Shown piece after piece: positions 38,020 through 49,941 of a stretch of DNA of 64,000 bases. The position numbers and the translations under genes were made by a program. The first letter of the stretch is position 1. The number at the start of each line of letters is the position of its first letter. Under the pieces are notes generated by a model that worked only from the letters and a program-made list of their open reading frames with translations, was not told the DNA's origin and did no database searches. The stretch spans positions 1-64,000 of the forward strand of contig JAJAGP010003183.1 in the NCBI GenBank assembly GCA_025084515.1, given 5' to 3'. Origin of the DNA: Ancistrus triradiatus (lineage: Eukaryota > Chordata > Actinopteri > Siluriformes > Loricariidae).

Positions 38020-38378
38020 GTTGGGTAATATAATATTTTATCATACCGTGACAAATGTTGTTATCGTGATAGACGATAGGCTTTTCTGAGCATATCGAGG
38101 ACATCATCAGTGCTTAAAGAACACTGACCAACTGCATGTCTCATTATAAAGACTGTAATTAGCCCCCAGTTTAACTGGATGAAGTGCAGCACATTTTGAA
38201 TATAAATGACTTCGCATAGATATTGAGTTATTTGAATATTATAGTACAGATATTTGAATAGTAGTTTTTGTCACTGTCTGATGGATTTTGTCGGCGATCA
38301 CATGTATTGTGATAAATATTGTGAAAATGTCTTTAAATACTGTGATATAATATTTTTACCATATCGCCCACCACTAGT
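38020..38378. mobile_element. MITE with ggttgggtaatat / atatcgcccacc termini
   Basis: AT-rich, with imperfect inverted ends. The phrase tatcgtgatagacgatag is typical of a widespread fish repeat. Confidence 0.6.
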
Positions 38379-41019
38379 CTAAGTTTCTCTCTCACTGGAC
38401 CTACAGTTTATTCCTCATAATTACATAAAACAAACTTTAAGGGATCATTCTGGAAGAAATGTGTTTTAGTTGTCTTTTATGAATGGAAGCAATACCGGTA
38501 CATTGTAAAAACACTTCAAATTTAACATTTCCTCCTCAGCCCACACAGGACAAATACAACAAATAGATCAAGAACTGCAAGAATAAAATTCCATGTGGTG
38601 ATGATGTCACTACGATGAGCACACACACATCTGTCTCTTTAGTTTTCAGCAGCTTGTCATACTGAAATAATTACGAGTGCTCTTACTGGTGTCTGTAGTA
38701 AAGCTTTTGAAGACAGTATGGATTAAATAGATAAACACGGCTTTGTGTGTCTTTGAATAGCATTTCAGATTATCTAAACATCAACATTAGTCTGACCTTT
38801 AAGGTTTGTTCAGCATTTTTTTAAGCATCCAGTGCTGGCATTACCTATAAATGCCTGCTGACAGATGTACCGGACTAACAGAAAATGTACAAACCATAAA
38901 CAGTCCATTTCACACTTCTGCACTATACAGACAAGCATTTCTGGACAATTACTGAGTTCTTGTAATACAAGCATAATATAAAATGGACATCTCTGAATTC
39001 TCCACAGACAAACAGTGGCAGTAGAACGGGATGTACTGATATCCCGGTGACTCTTAATATGACACATTTATAGGTTTCCAGTCAGTTCATCAACTTTCTG
39101 TCCTGCTCATCTTAAACAAGCTCCATAGAAATCTGGTTTGCCAACATTGTTTGCACAGAACCTCAACTCCATCAGTTTGGGTGTCCATAAACTTTTGTCT
39201 ATATAAAGTATCTTTTAATGACTCTTCAGCACAAACACTGACCACCATGAACTCGATAGGTTTTTAATATTTTTAACAACTTTGAGCTATAGATAAATAA
39301 TGATAATAATGATTGCCTCATATTAGAGTTGTTAATGTTCCATGAAGTGGAAGGTTATATGAAATTAAGACCGTGACAATGTCTTTAAGTGTAGGTGAAA
39401 CGTAGAAAAACATTCACAATAACTATGCCATAAGCTACAAATCTACTACTCTGAAAATGGACCAATACTTTTGGTTCTTGCTGGTTCAATGTCAGCTTTG
39501 TTGTATTAGGATCAAACTTTGCTTGTTGACACATGTTAAGAGGTTACAACGGACAGTAATGAACACATCCTGGTAAAATGGAAGGCCAAAAATCAAGTCA
39601 CATTTACAACTATCCAGTCCCACAGCACCAACTGAGCAAGCATAGGGTGACAGCACCAAGGGAAATGCTCCCGTTATAAGGAAGAAACCAAGACCCAAAA
39701 AGGGACCCAACCTAGATGTTATATGTAAGACTTAAAGTAAGTTACCTAGTAAATCATTTTTATAGTAATAGTTTAAATACGCAGAAGCTAAATATAAAAG
39801 CTATGAGAGAGAACATATTTAAGTAGAGACATAAAATAAAATACAGCATTATACAGACTACAATAAAGAGAACACAATATTACTAAGAGTACAAGAAATT
39901 AGAGAATATAAGACAATAGTATATACACTGTCTAATAAATAAAACATCTAAATGTGTATAAAAGCATCAAGCAAACAACACAAACGTTTGGTCTACAATT
40001 ACTATCAGACTCTGTGGAGATCAAACGTGTAAAATATGGACATAAACTCAAACTACATGTATCCCTCATGTTGCTTTTGAAATCAATGCTCCATCCTTGG
40101 TGTGTGTTGATAAATGGGTGACATCTAAAACCATTTATATAGTATTTTTTAAACATCTGTTTTCACCAACTTTTGCTGTAGACCTTTTAGGCCAAACCTT
40201 TCCTAGTCATTATTATAACATTCACATTCTTTAAAACCCCCATTTTCTATGACCATCAGATCTGACCCGAATACCACAGATGTTACCAATTTGACTAAAC
40301 TGCCTAAAAGTCAGTGAAACCAGTTATCAATTATACGTTTATAAGCATGGTCTGGACAAGGCTGTGAAGATTTATGTCAGTCAGACAACACAAACCATAG
40401 TAATGATAGCAGAAAATGTCAAATTGGCCAGGACTAACCAGAACAGAAGAGCAGGATTAACCACACCTAAATACAAATCATTCTCTGATAAGTCCAGGAT
40501 CAGATAGCCTGCAGATAACTGCTACAATTCAAAAACCATTGATGGCACACTTAATGAAAGGCTGCTGTGTATCAATTCCGCATGTGGCGTTAAGATTTTA
40601 TCTACATTCCGCATAACCACCGAGTCAGAATTCAAAACACCGATGAATACCAGATCAAGAGATTTCAAGAGTAACAGAGTGAGATGTAGGGCTGTATTAG
40701 CGCTGGCACAGTCCAACTTCAGCCACTACCGTTGCTATGAAGTTCTACTGCCTCCTACTGGCTCTCAATGGAAAAACGCTTGTTATAAATCTTCTCAGTA
40801 GCTCTCGACTTAAGGCTGGTCTACACACTAGAGTTAAAAGCCCAAATGCAAAAACAGGCTAGTAGAAGCTGTGGGTTTCAGCAAGTTCGTAAGACGCTTA
40901 CACTTTTTGTGTTTTAGCTTAAGTGTGTAGGTATTCGGATATGCAGTACACAATCTCAGTTTAAATCTCAAATACCCCTCCCCAAAGATGAACGATCAAA
41001 AACTCAGTGTATACACTCA
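38379..41019. other. non-coding stretch
   Basis: A repeat piece at 39590-39720 (gagcaagcatagggtgacag) belongs to the 4785-5060 family. Otherwise no gene or RNA is recognised. Confidence 0.4.
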
Positions 41020-41520
41020 CTGATCACTATTAGGTACACCTCCTTGCTTTTGTACTCATTGTCCATTTTATCAGTTCCACTTACCATATAGAAGCACTTT
41101 GTAGTTCTACAATTACAGACTGTAGTCCATCTGTTTCTCTACATACTTTTAGTCCCCTTACCTCTGTTCTCCAATGGTCAGGACCCCCAAAGGACCACCA
41201 CAGATTTACTATATGGGACACTGGCGTTGTGCTGGTACGAGTGGATCAGACACAGCAGTGCTGCTGGAGTTTTTAATCTCCTGAGTGTCACTACTGGACT
41301 GAAAATAGTCCACCAACCAAAAATGCCCAGCCACCAGCATCGTGTGAGCACTGGGGTCCTGCCCATTAGAGAACAGAGTAAAGAGGACTAACAAAATACG
41401 TAGAGCAACAGATGGACTACAGTCTGTAATTGTAGAATGCATGGTAATTGGAACTGATAAAATGGACAATGAGTGCAGAAACAAGGAGGTGTACCTAATA
41501 AAGTGTCTGGTGAGTGCATA
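41020..41520. mobile_element. palindromic hairpin MITE (family H), both ends present
   Basis: Left actcactgatcactattagg and right aataaagtgtctggtgagtg are inverted. The arms tacaattacagactgtagtc / gactacagtctgtaattgta match exactly. The centre is shortened, giving a near-perfect long hairpin. Confidence 0.92.
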
Positions 41521-41759
41521 TATAGAGAAGAACACCTATACAAGTCACCCACCTGCTCATGGAGCATTCTTCCAGCAGGAAAGTCCACAGTGTTGAACAC
41601 CCTTCATACTGCAGTCGTAACCTGTGACAAACAAACATGTAAGCTAACCTTTCAAATCTCCATGCAGTCATTCTGAACATGTAATTTGTGGAGAAAAATA
41701 TAGTTATTGTACGCCAAGCAAGCAAGGCTCGTCAGACACCCAGCGCCTTTTCCCCCTCA

Positions 41760-42400
41760 CTGTGTTGTTCCTGTTGCCTGCAAAAGACTTATATATGCCC
41801 AGGCTTTAAGAGGGCATTTTCTCTCCTGCTTTCTTTCTTTCTCTGACCGTACCTGAAATCAATGGTCACGCAATTAAGGAACGTGGATCTGTCAAGCAAA
41901 GTGCAAGGGGAGGGAGGTATTAAACAAATACCCGATAAGAGGGTCAATAACAGCAATAACCATGTTGAGTGGTGACTACAGTACTATCAAAAACCAGCCT
42001 AGACATTTACGTGCCAGGTGGTTTATTTTTGTTGAGAAGCAATTTCCAGTATTGGCAAAGGACATCAATGATCCCTCAAATGTCTGGCAGCTGCCTATTG
42101 ACTCTCTGCGGGGGGAGTCGGGTCGACCGTTCGAAAGTTATAGCTCCTTTCAAACAGTTTAAAGATAGGAACGAAGGCAATCCGGAATGGGAAAGTGCTG
42201 TCTCAAGAGGCTCCATCACTGATAATTAGCAATCAATCACGAATTAGTTTAAGAGCTTGAAAAGAACACAGAGAGCATTATTAGATTGCAGCGACTCAGA
42301 GCACTCCCATAACGACCCAAATTGTCAGAGGAATGAAACGCTCTGGCTGTTTATCAACCTCTCCTATACTCAATCTCTGCCATAAGTCAAGGATAAATCA
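41760..42400. promoter_or_regulatory. possible conserved non-coding regulatory region
   Basis: Unique-looking stretch without repeats or coding frames. It is rich in short A/T-core motifs (cacgcaattaagg, actgataattagcaatcaat, cacgaattag), as in homeodomain-bound enhancers. Conservation cannot be tested from one sequence. Confidence 0.22.
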
Positions 42401-43159
42401 AAACGGCCCGAAAGTGAAATACTGCAGGTGTCAGAAGGGAAAGGCTTGTGGTAGCATGTTCCATTAGCCTGTAAGGGTTTTTACCAGTGGCCACGTTCAC
42501 TCGAACGGGTTTATTGCAGATAAAACAAGGATAATACAAACCATTAAATAGTGAACCTGCAGTGCACACTTGTGTACGAGACCTGCAAGACATGTTTATT
42601 GAGAACGTCTTCAAAATTGGAGTTTACACTTACTAAAACACGCACTCTACACTAGGTGCAGTCAAAGTCGACCTTAACTGCGCACGTAATTGCCTCTTCG
42701 GCGAAGTCTAATCGGAGGATGCTTTAACAAGGGCGATGCTAAAATCGGAAAACCAATATCTCCAGCTGATTAAATCAGGTTACAAATTAAAAACCTTTAG
42801 GCAGCAACGAGCTGTGGGTGTAAGAGAGCTCAGGTTAAACAAATACTCCCAGTCATGAGAAAAGTAGTACTAGCGTGCCTTTTTGCTTAGCTTGACTAGC
42901 ACAGGAAACAACGGCAGTTATAACTTGTTCCTTTAAAGCAGGAGGTGTGTGGCTTGGCAGGCTGTTGTTGTCCAACCCCAAAGCAGACAAACTTGGGATG
43001 GTATTGTGCAAGTTTTTCAAAAATGCAGTGTGTCTTACATTAACTTTGACTTTTATTTCATTGCAAACAGTATGGACCCAAGATAGTTCATGTTTTGTCT
43101 GGTCGACTTTGTTTCATTTGTTAATAATCATCCATTCCTACATTTCTGGCCTGTAACAC
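42401..43159. other. non-coding stretch
   Basis: Nothing recognised. Confidence 0.4.
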
Positions 43160-43435
43160 ATGCCACAAAAAGTTGGGACGAGGGCAATTTAGGGCTAGTA
43201 AAGAATTAAATAAAAACTAAATAATGATGTGATTTCAAACAGGTGATTATAATCATGATTTGGTACAAAAGCAGCATCCAGGAAAAGCTGAGTCTTTGAT
43301 AAGTATAGATGCCCAGAGGATCTTCAGTTTATCAACAAAATGTGTGAGAAAATTATTGAAATCTTTAAAAACAATGCTCCTCAAAGAAAGACTGGAAGGG
43401 ATTTCCATATTTCAGTCCTAGCTTTTTCTGATTTG
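43160..43435. mobile_element. DNA transposon fragment related to the 36953 MITE
   Basis: Starts acatgccacaaaaagttggg and ends ctagctttttctgatttg, the same terminal type. Confidence 0.55.
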
Positions 43436-43439
43436 ACCT

Positions 43440-43945
43440 GTTTTGTGTTCTTGTTGATAAATGCATGGACGTCCCTGGAAACGATATCATCTTGAAGGAA
43501 TTCATGTTGGTCTAAAATCTCAGCGTACTTTTCTGCAATTTGGTCAGTACAGCTCACCTAAGCATTGTGGCCGACTAAGCTCATCCCTTAATGGCTGTTT
43601 ACCCTATGACAGAAGAACGCTTTCAGGAGGACAATGCACCATGCCACAAGGGTTGTATAGTCACAGATTGGTTCCAGGAACATGACAGTTTTCTCCTTGC
43701 TTTCCTGGCCTTCACAGTCCGCAGTTCTTAATCTTATAAAGGGTCTCAGGGACGAAGTAGAATGGCAGTATCTCCAATTAATTTCCACCATCTATGAAAA
43801 TCTGTCCTCATGGGTCAGTATTCCTGCAGAACGATTTCAACATCTAGTGGAATCTACGCCATGACACATTGCTGCAATTCTGAAGGCCAAAAGGAGGTCC
43901 CAAAAGGCTACTACAGATGTGTATCTAATAAAGTGGCCAGTCTGT
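43440..43945 (+). mobile_element. Tc1-like element, family E, 3' part
   Basis: Plus strand pieces of transposase: ERFQEDNAPCHK in a shifted frame, and ERFQHLVESTP near the end. Terminus ctaataaagtggccagtctg as in 5969-6661. The 5' half is missing and frames are broken. Confidence 0.75.
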
Positions 43946-44270
43946 GTATGTGTGTTTTGGTACATAGGGTATTTCAGATGCTTTACATTTAAAACAGCGC
44001 CACATGTTTGATATTTCGGTGTTTCTACTCCTTTGATTTGGTATATTAAGAGTCTCATCTGTTTTCTTGGTGTTTACATTTTTTGTACTTATGCCTGGGT
44101 TTGTCTCATATAGCCAATTTGGATAGCTGTGTTTTGAGATTAACAGAAAGAGAAATACTACCAGCATTAGTATTTCAAAAACACAAATACTTAATGTATT
44201 GGTGTTTTTGGTGAACAGATTTCAGCATATTAGGGAGAAGTAAATGTGTCCTCACATTTCATTAAGATAC

Positions 44271-45880
44271 AGTGGTGATTGATTGAAAGTTTGTGGAACC
44301 CCTTAAGAATTTTCTATATTTCTGCAAAAATAGTGACCTAAAAAATCATCAGATTTTAACAACAAGTTCTAAAAAGTAGATAAAGAGAACCCAGACCCCG
44401 TTAAACAAAGGAGACAAAAAATATATACTTGGTCATATTATTGAGGAAAAGAATCCAATATTACCAATATTAGTGAGTGGCAAAAGTATGTGAACCTTTG
44501 CTTTCAGTATCTGTGTGACCCCCCCCTGTGCAGGCAGTAATGCAACTAAAAACGTTTACTGTAACTGTTGAGTCAGTCCTGACACCGGCTCTTGGAGGAA
44601 TTTTAGCCCATTCCTCCATACAGGAACAGTTTCAGCCCTGGGATGTTGGTGGGTTCCTCACATTAGCTGCTCGCTTCAGGTCCTTCCACAACATTTTATA
44701 TTGGATTAAGGTCAGCAGGACTTGAATTGGCCATTCCAAAACATGAACTTTATTCTTCTTTAACCCATTCTTTGGTAGTAGAACAGCTTGTGTGCTTAGG
44801 GTCGTTGTCTTGCTGCAGGACACACTCTCTTGAGATTCAGTTTCATGGACAGATTGTCATGACACTTTCCTTTAAAAATTCTCTGTGATATATTCGAATT
44901 GTTGTTCCATCCAATGATGGCAAGCCGTCCTGGCCCAATTGCGCAGCAAAACAGGCCCAAAACCATGTACTACCAACAACCATGGTTTCACAGATGGGGG
45001 AATAAGGTTCTTATGCTGGGGAATGCAGTGTTTTTCTTTCTCCAACATAACGCTTTTGTTTTAAACCAAACAGGTTCTATTTGGTTCCAATCCGTGCACA
45101 AAAACATTCTTCCAGTAGACCTTCTGGCTTGTACAAGTTGATCTTAGCCAAACTTGCAGACGGCAGCAATGTTCTTTGTTGGAGAGCAGTGGCTTTCTCC
45201 TTTGCAACCCTGCCATGCACAACCATTGTGTTTCACTGTTACTCTGAGGTGGACTCATGAACATTAACATTAGCCAATCTGAGAGGGCCTTTCAGTTGCT
45301 TAGAAGTACCCTGGGGGGTCCTTTGACCTCACCAACTATTACATGTCTTGGTTTGGAGTGATCTTGTTGGTCGACCTCCATCGGCGAGGGTAACAAGGTC
45401 TTGGGCAATTTCTTCCATTTGACACATCTGTCTGACTGTGCATTGGTGGAGTCCAAACTCTTTAGAGATGGTTTTGTAACCTTTTCCAGCCTGATGAGCA
45501 TCAACAACTCTTTCTGAGGTCCTCAGAAATCACCTTTGTTTGTGTCATGATACACTTCCACAAACGTGTTGTGAAGAGCAAACTTTGATAGATCCCTGTT
45601 CTTTAAATAAAACAGGGTGCCCACTCACACCTGATTGTCATTCCAGTGATTGACAACACCAGACTCTAATTCCACCTTCAAATTAACTGGTAATCCTAGA
45701 GGTTCACATACTTTTGCCACTCAGTAATATGTAATATCGGATCATTTTCCTCAATAAATAAATGACCAAGTATAACATTTTTGTCTCTTTTGTTTAACGG
45801 AGTTCTCTTTATCTACTTCTAGGACGTGTGAGAAAATCTGATGATGTTTTAGGTCATGTTTATGTAGAAATGTAGAAAGA
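44271..45880 (-). mobile_element. Tc1-like element, family B, many small indels
   Basis: Runs from cagtggtgattgattgaaag to gaaatgtagaaagagtt. The minus strand aligns over its whole length with other B copies, including the HTH region (KVTKPSLKSLDS), but 1-2 base insertions or losses recur every few tens of bases. The distal end lies about 94 bp from the tRNA-Leu gene. Confidence 0.88.
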
Positions 45881-45959
45881 GTTAAATGTTCTTAAAACAA
45901 CAAGTGTTTGACTGCTGCCTTCCATTACTAACAATAACGCTTAAACAAAGCTGAAAATG

Positions 45960-45965
45960 AAAAAA
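45960..45965 (-). terminator. Pol III terminator of tRNA-Leu
   Basis: Six consecutive T on the minus strand, 9 nt after the discriminator base of the tRNA-Leu gene, followed by another TTTT a few bases on. Confidence 0.8.
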
Positions 45966-45973
45966 GTTGCAGT

Positions 45974-46056
45974 TGTCAGAAGTGGGATTCGAACCCACGC
46001 CTCCAGGGGAGACTGCGACCTGAACGCAGCGCCTTAGACCGCTCGGCCATCCTGAC
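45974..46056 (-). tRNA. tRNA-Leu (anticodon CAG)
   Basis: Read on the minus strand this is an 83-nt class II tRNA. The acceptor stem pairs GTCAGGA with TTCTGAC (one G-T wobble), with discriminator A. The A box is TGGCCGAGCGG and the B box GGTTCGAATCC, a perfect consensus. The anticodon arm is CTGCG-TTCAGGT-CGCAG, giving CAG, and there is a long variable arm as leucine tRNAs require. No intron. A run of six T (minus strand) begins 9 nt past the 3' end, a normal Pol III terminator. No disrupting change was seen, so I regard it as functional. Confidence 0.95.
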
Positions 46057-46760
46057 TGCTTGCTATAGAAGCAGAAGATATGCCTATAACTAAGCATATG
46101 AGCGAGTTTCGTCTTAAAGTAAACGTTTGGCTCTATTTGTCATGTTTCACGGTTATTAGCCCTTTTAGCAACATCTATATTATTAGATAAATCAGCCCGA
46201 CTGCCCCAGCTAACCACACACAGTAATATACACCTAAAGTGCTAACCGGAGAACAATCCACAACAAAAGTCTCTAAATGGCTTGTCATTACCCACAAATA
46301 TCTTCTGTTTTTAAATGTGTTTTTGTGCTTAACTAACTCCACAGACGATTAGATAATCCGGGTACAGATAAACCTGTCACCATTTCAATTTACATTAAAA
46401 CACGACCTGCATCGGCAAGCTACTTATATAACCAACATACAAATATTCACCGTTTAAAATCCATCCAAACAACGTCCGTTCGCTGTAAGGGTTTACTTTA
46501 GGTCTTACGAATCATAATAGGAAATACAAGCCTGTCTTACACATATTGCATTGACGTCTGAGTGACAAAATTATTATGCGCGACCCCTTGCGACACCTGC
46601 TGATAGAAACAGGAATAGCAGGCAAAAACAAGGTAAAGTTCTTTTTTCCCGTATTTCATCTTTCATAAATTATGTAAAAATGAGAATTACTGTATTGTAC
46701 AGTACTGTGCTAGATGTTTATATTGTTTATCAGTTACATATTGTCGGAACACCAGTCCAC
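46057..46760. other. non-coding stretch upstream of tRNA-Leu
   Basis: Nothing recognised beyond AT-rich sequence. Confidence 0.4.
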
Positions 46761-46845
46761 CAAAGTGCCAGGAGATAACTAACTGCACGACTGGCTATGT
46801 CTGAGGAAGAGGATGCCAGTCGTGCAATCATCACCTGGCACTTTG
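46761..46845. repeat. 85-nt imperfect hairpin
   Basis: Arms caaagtgccagg (46761-46772) and gcacgactggc (46785-46795) pair exactly with gccagtcgtgc (46815-46825) and cctggcactttg (46834-46845). An asymmetric 12/8-nt internal loop and a 19-nt apical loop remain unpaired. Confidence 0.85.
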
Positions 46846-46934
46846 TCTGCATTTGACACTACACCTGACCAGAGGGAACCAAAAGAGTTCTCAAACCTGC
46901 GTCACTGCAGTGATGGGCTGACACACTGATATAC

Positions 46935-47430
46935 GCTCACTGATACCATTTAGGTCCTTCATTCAGAGGTTTCTACATTCCAGTTGATCAGTTCCACTTA
47001 CCATATAGATGCACATCATAGGTCTGCCACAAAGATTTGTAGTCCGTCTGTTTCTCTACATACTTTGTTAGTTCCCTTTACTCTGTTCTCCAGTGGTCAG
47101 GACCAGCACAGGAGGGGGTACTATATGGGTGGTGGATCATTCTCAGCACTGCAGTGGCCACTGAGGACGTGGTGGGGGGGTGTTGTGCTTTGCTATGGTG
47201 GGTCAGACACAGCAGTGATGCTGGAGCTTTTAACCACCTCAGTGTCACTGCGGACTGTAAATAGTCCACAACACCACATCAATGCTGAGAATTGACCACA
47301 CCAATGGTACCGGATCTGTGAGGTCTTAGTTAAAAGGCGACTAACAAATATGTAGAGGAAACAGACGGACTAAAACTGTAATGTAAAAACTACAACGTGC
47401 TTGTCTATGGTACGTTGACCTGGTAAAACA
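46935..47430. mobile_element. palindromic hairpin MITE (family H), decayed
   Basis: Left tagtccgtctgtttctctac is mirrored by gaggaaacagacggacta at 47355-47372, with inner arms as in other H copies. Confidence 0.85.
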
Positions 47431-48234
47431 GACGCTTAAAGTGTTAAAATGAATGTGCTATTTTGCATGATTGACTTCGCACCATTTGTCCTTGGAAAGG
47501 CTCTAGGATTTAGCGGTGTGGGTTTATTTTAGCAGTTCGCCGCCCGATTTGTTTCTTGCATTAAGGCCCGAAAGCATTAGTTCATCACAAGTTCCTGTCA
47601 ATTTTGCTAAACTTAATGAGGAAAGACTTAAATAGCTTCTGAGTCACGGGTCAATAACAAAAGCACCATGTTTGGGTGTAACCTGAAAGCTTATGGTGAT
47701 TAATACGGTTGTTTAGCGACACTCACCCAAAACAGACGCTTTCACTCACCTCTATACTTATAAACACAATTATCGCGGCATTGGCTCTTGTTTTATGTGG
47801 TTCATGCTGGTCACTTCACGCTTACAGCTTTTACGTTCTATCGCAGGGGTGGCAGCAGTTTAAACTTAATCCCCTGTCACGTGGCCGCTGCCAAACCCGA
47901 GGCACAATGGCGCCCCATCTAGCGGTGTTAATTATCACTCGCTTTCGGTTAGCAAATTACTCATTCGAACTAGCGGTTAGCTTGTAGTTTTTATCATATT
48001 CGACAAAATTGTTGTTTCCATCTCTAATAAAACCAATACTGAACTACTACCTAAATTTTGTGTTTAGTCACATTAGTTTGGCATTACTTGCCTCCACAAG
48101 ATGAGACAAGTGTAAATACACATACAACGCTTGAACCAAGAGCGATGCGGGTGTTGTCCTCTCCTCTACCACACACACACACACACACCAAATATTCCCT
48201 TTTAGCCCTTTGTCAGGACAGCAGGTTGGTTGAC
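47431..48234. other. non-coding stretch
   Basis: A moderately GC-rich part at 47860-47950; a (CA)n run at 48169-48188. No exon recognised. Confidence 0.4.
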
Positions 48235-48500
48235 GACAGCGGTTAGCACTGTCATTCTCACACGTCATGGAGAACATGGTGAGTTTCGGGTATGTGGAGT
48301 TTGCATTTACCCCGTCTACATGGGTTTCCTCCAAGTACTCAGACGTCCACCACATCCAAGACACACATTAGTTCAAAACTGGCCTCTCTAAGTGCCCAGT
48401 GTAGTTTTTGTATGCAAGCCATGTACCCTTGGTGCAGTTGGTTCCTGCTTGTGCCCGTGCTGCTGGTAGAGTCAGACAATGGTCGCGTTGATGAGCCCCT
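48235..48500 (+). repeat. tRNA-derived SINE remnant (S2)
   Basis: gacgacagcggttagcactg (A-box-like head), then gtggagtttgcatttacccc and atgggtttcctccaagtact, the usual body of a fish SINE; diverged. Confidence 0.65.
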
Positions 48501-49339
48501 GAGACAATAATGTATATGTTCTCGTAGTAGAATGTAAGACTCTCACTATTCAGTCGAGCATCTGCTTTATATGGCTTGTGGGAATGCTCCCAACCTAATC
48601 TGGCCACAGGTGTTGACGCAAAGAGGCACCTGTGTGAGAGGAGCAGTGAAGGTTATCCCATCGGTTCCAAACCACCAGAAGGGGCAAAGTAATAAAAATC
48701 TTCATAATTGCTGGCTACAAAAGAGCCACTGTGTCTCAAGCCACAGTGCAACACCCAATGGAAACAAGATGAAGAGTTCAAGATTGCCCCTGGCTCCACA
48801 ATCCCCAGATTCAATCTGACAGATATCTATTGTTTGGGGGGGGGCTTTGATGATGAACAACCAGTCCGATCCATAACTTGTCAGGTAAATAGTTTGTTTT
48901 GGTGTTGTTGTTTGCAGAAGCAGAAAGGTCATACAAGAATGTGGCAATCCAAAGCAAAAAAAGTAAGATGCATAAATTAACATTCATGATAGATAACTCA
49001 CAAATTAAACCTATGGAAGCTTTACAAAAAGCAAATATTTGTTACAGCTGGCAGGCTATGCTCAAAGGTTATTTGTAAACTGGTCAAGCAAGTTCAAATT
49101 ACTACAGCTCAGCTCTGTAGTGAAAGTCGATCGATGCGAGGATCCTCCTCTCCAGTAGATAGGGTCTTTAGGCCCATGTGCACATAAAAAAATCGGGTCG
49201 CAGCACTACACTGAAAAACTGCGCAAAAACTGAAAAACAATATGGCCTAAGTTGTAAGAACAAAGTAAGTAAGGACAAAGTTTATGCGGCTAGAATTTAG
49301 ACGGAATGCTTTTGAAAACTGAAACTTTGGTTTTGAGAG
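48501..49339. other. non-coding stretch
   Basis: Nothing recognised. Confidence 0.4.
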
Positions 49340-49941
49340 TGGATCAAGTCGGGGGGGTCCTGTCCCTTTGCAGAAAAAGACCACAAAGCATGATGTTTCC
49401 ACCCCATGCTTCACAGTAGGGATGGTGTTCGTGGATGAAACTCAGATTCTTCTCCTCCAAACATGGCGTTGTTGAGTTTTACCAAAAAGTTATATTTTGG
49501 TTTCATCGGACCACATGATATTCTCCCAGTCCTATTCGGATCATGCTATATGTTCTGGCAACTTCAGACGGGCCGGACAAGTACTGGCTTAAGCAGGGGG
49601 GCACGCCCGGACGGCCGGGAACGCAGGATCTGGGGTTTCTGACGCATAGGGTTGTTACTGATGGGTTAGACCTTTGGTACTTTTGTCCCAGCTCTCTGCA
49701 GGTTATTCATCAGGTCCCTCCGTGTAGTTCTGGGATTTTTGCGCACCCTTCTCAAGATCATTGACCCATGGGATGAATCTTGCGTGGAGCCCCCCGATCA
49801 AAGGGAGATTATTCATTTAAAAATCCTACAAGTGTTCCGGATTTGTTTTCTCATTTTGTCTCTCATAGGTGAAAGTGAACCTGTGATGAAATACCAGACT
49901 CTATCATCTTTCTAATAGGAGAACACACAATCAGTGGCTGA
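49340..49941 (-). mobile_element. Tc1-like element, family A, partial
   Basis: The minus strand carries core-region transposase from cagaaaaagaccacaaagcatg (A-x-G-P catalytic core) back toward the HTH. It ends in the subterminal cagtggctgac without the terminal repeat. Several small indels. Confidence 0.8.
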
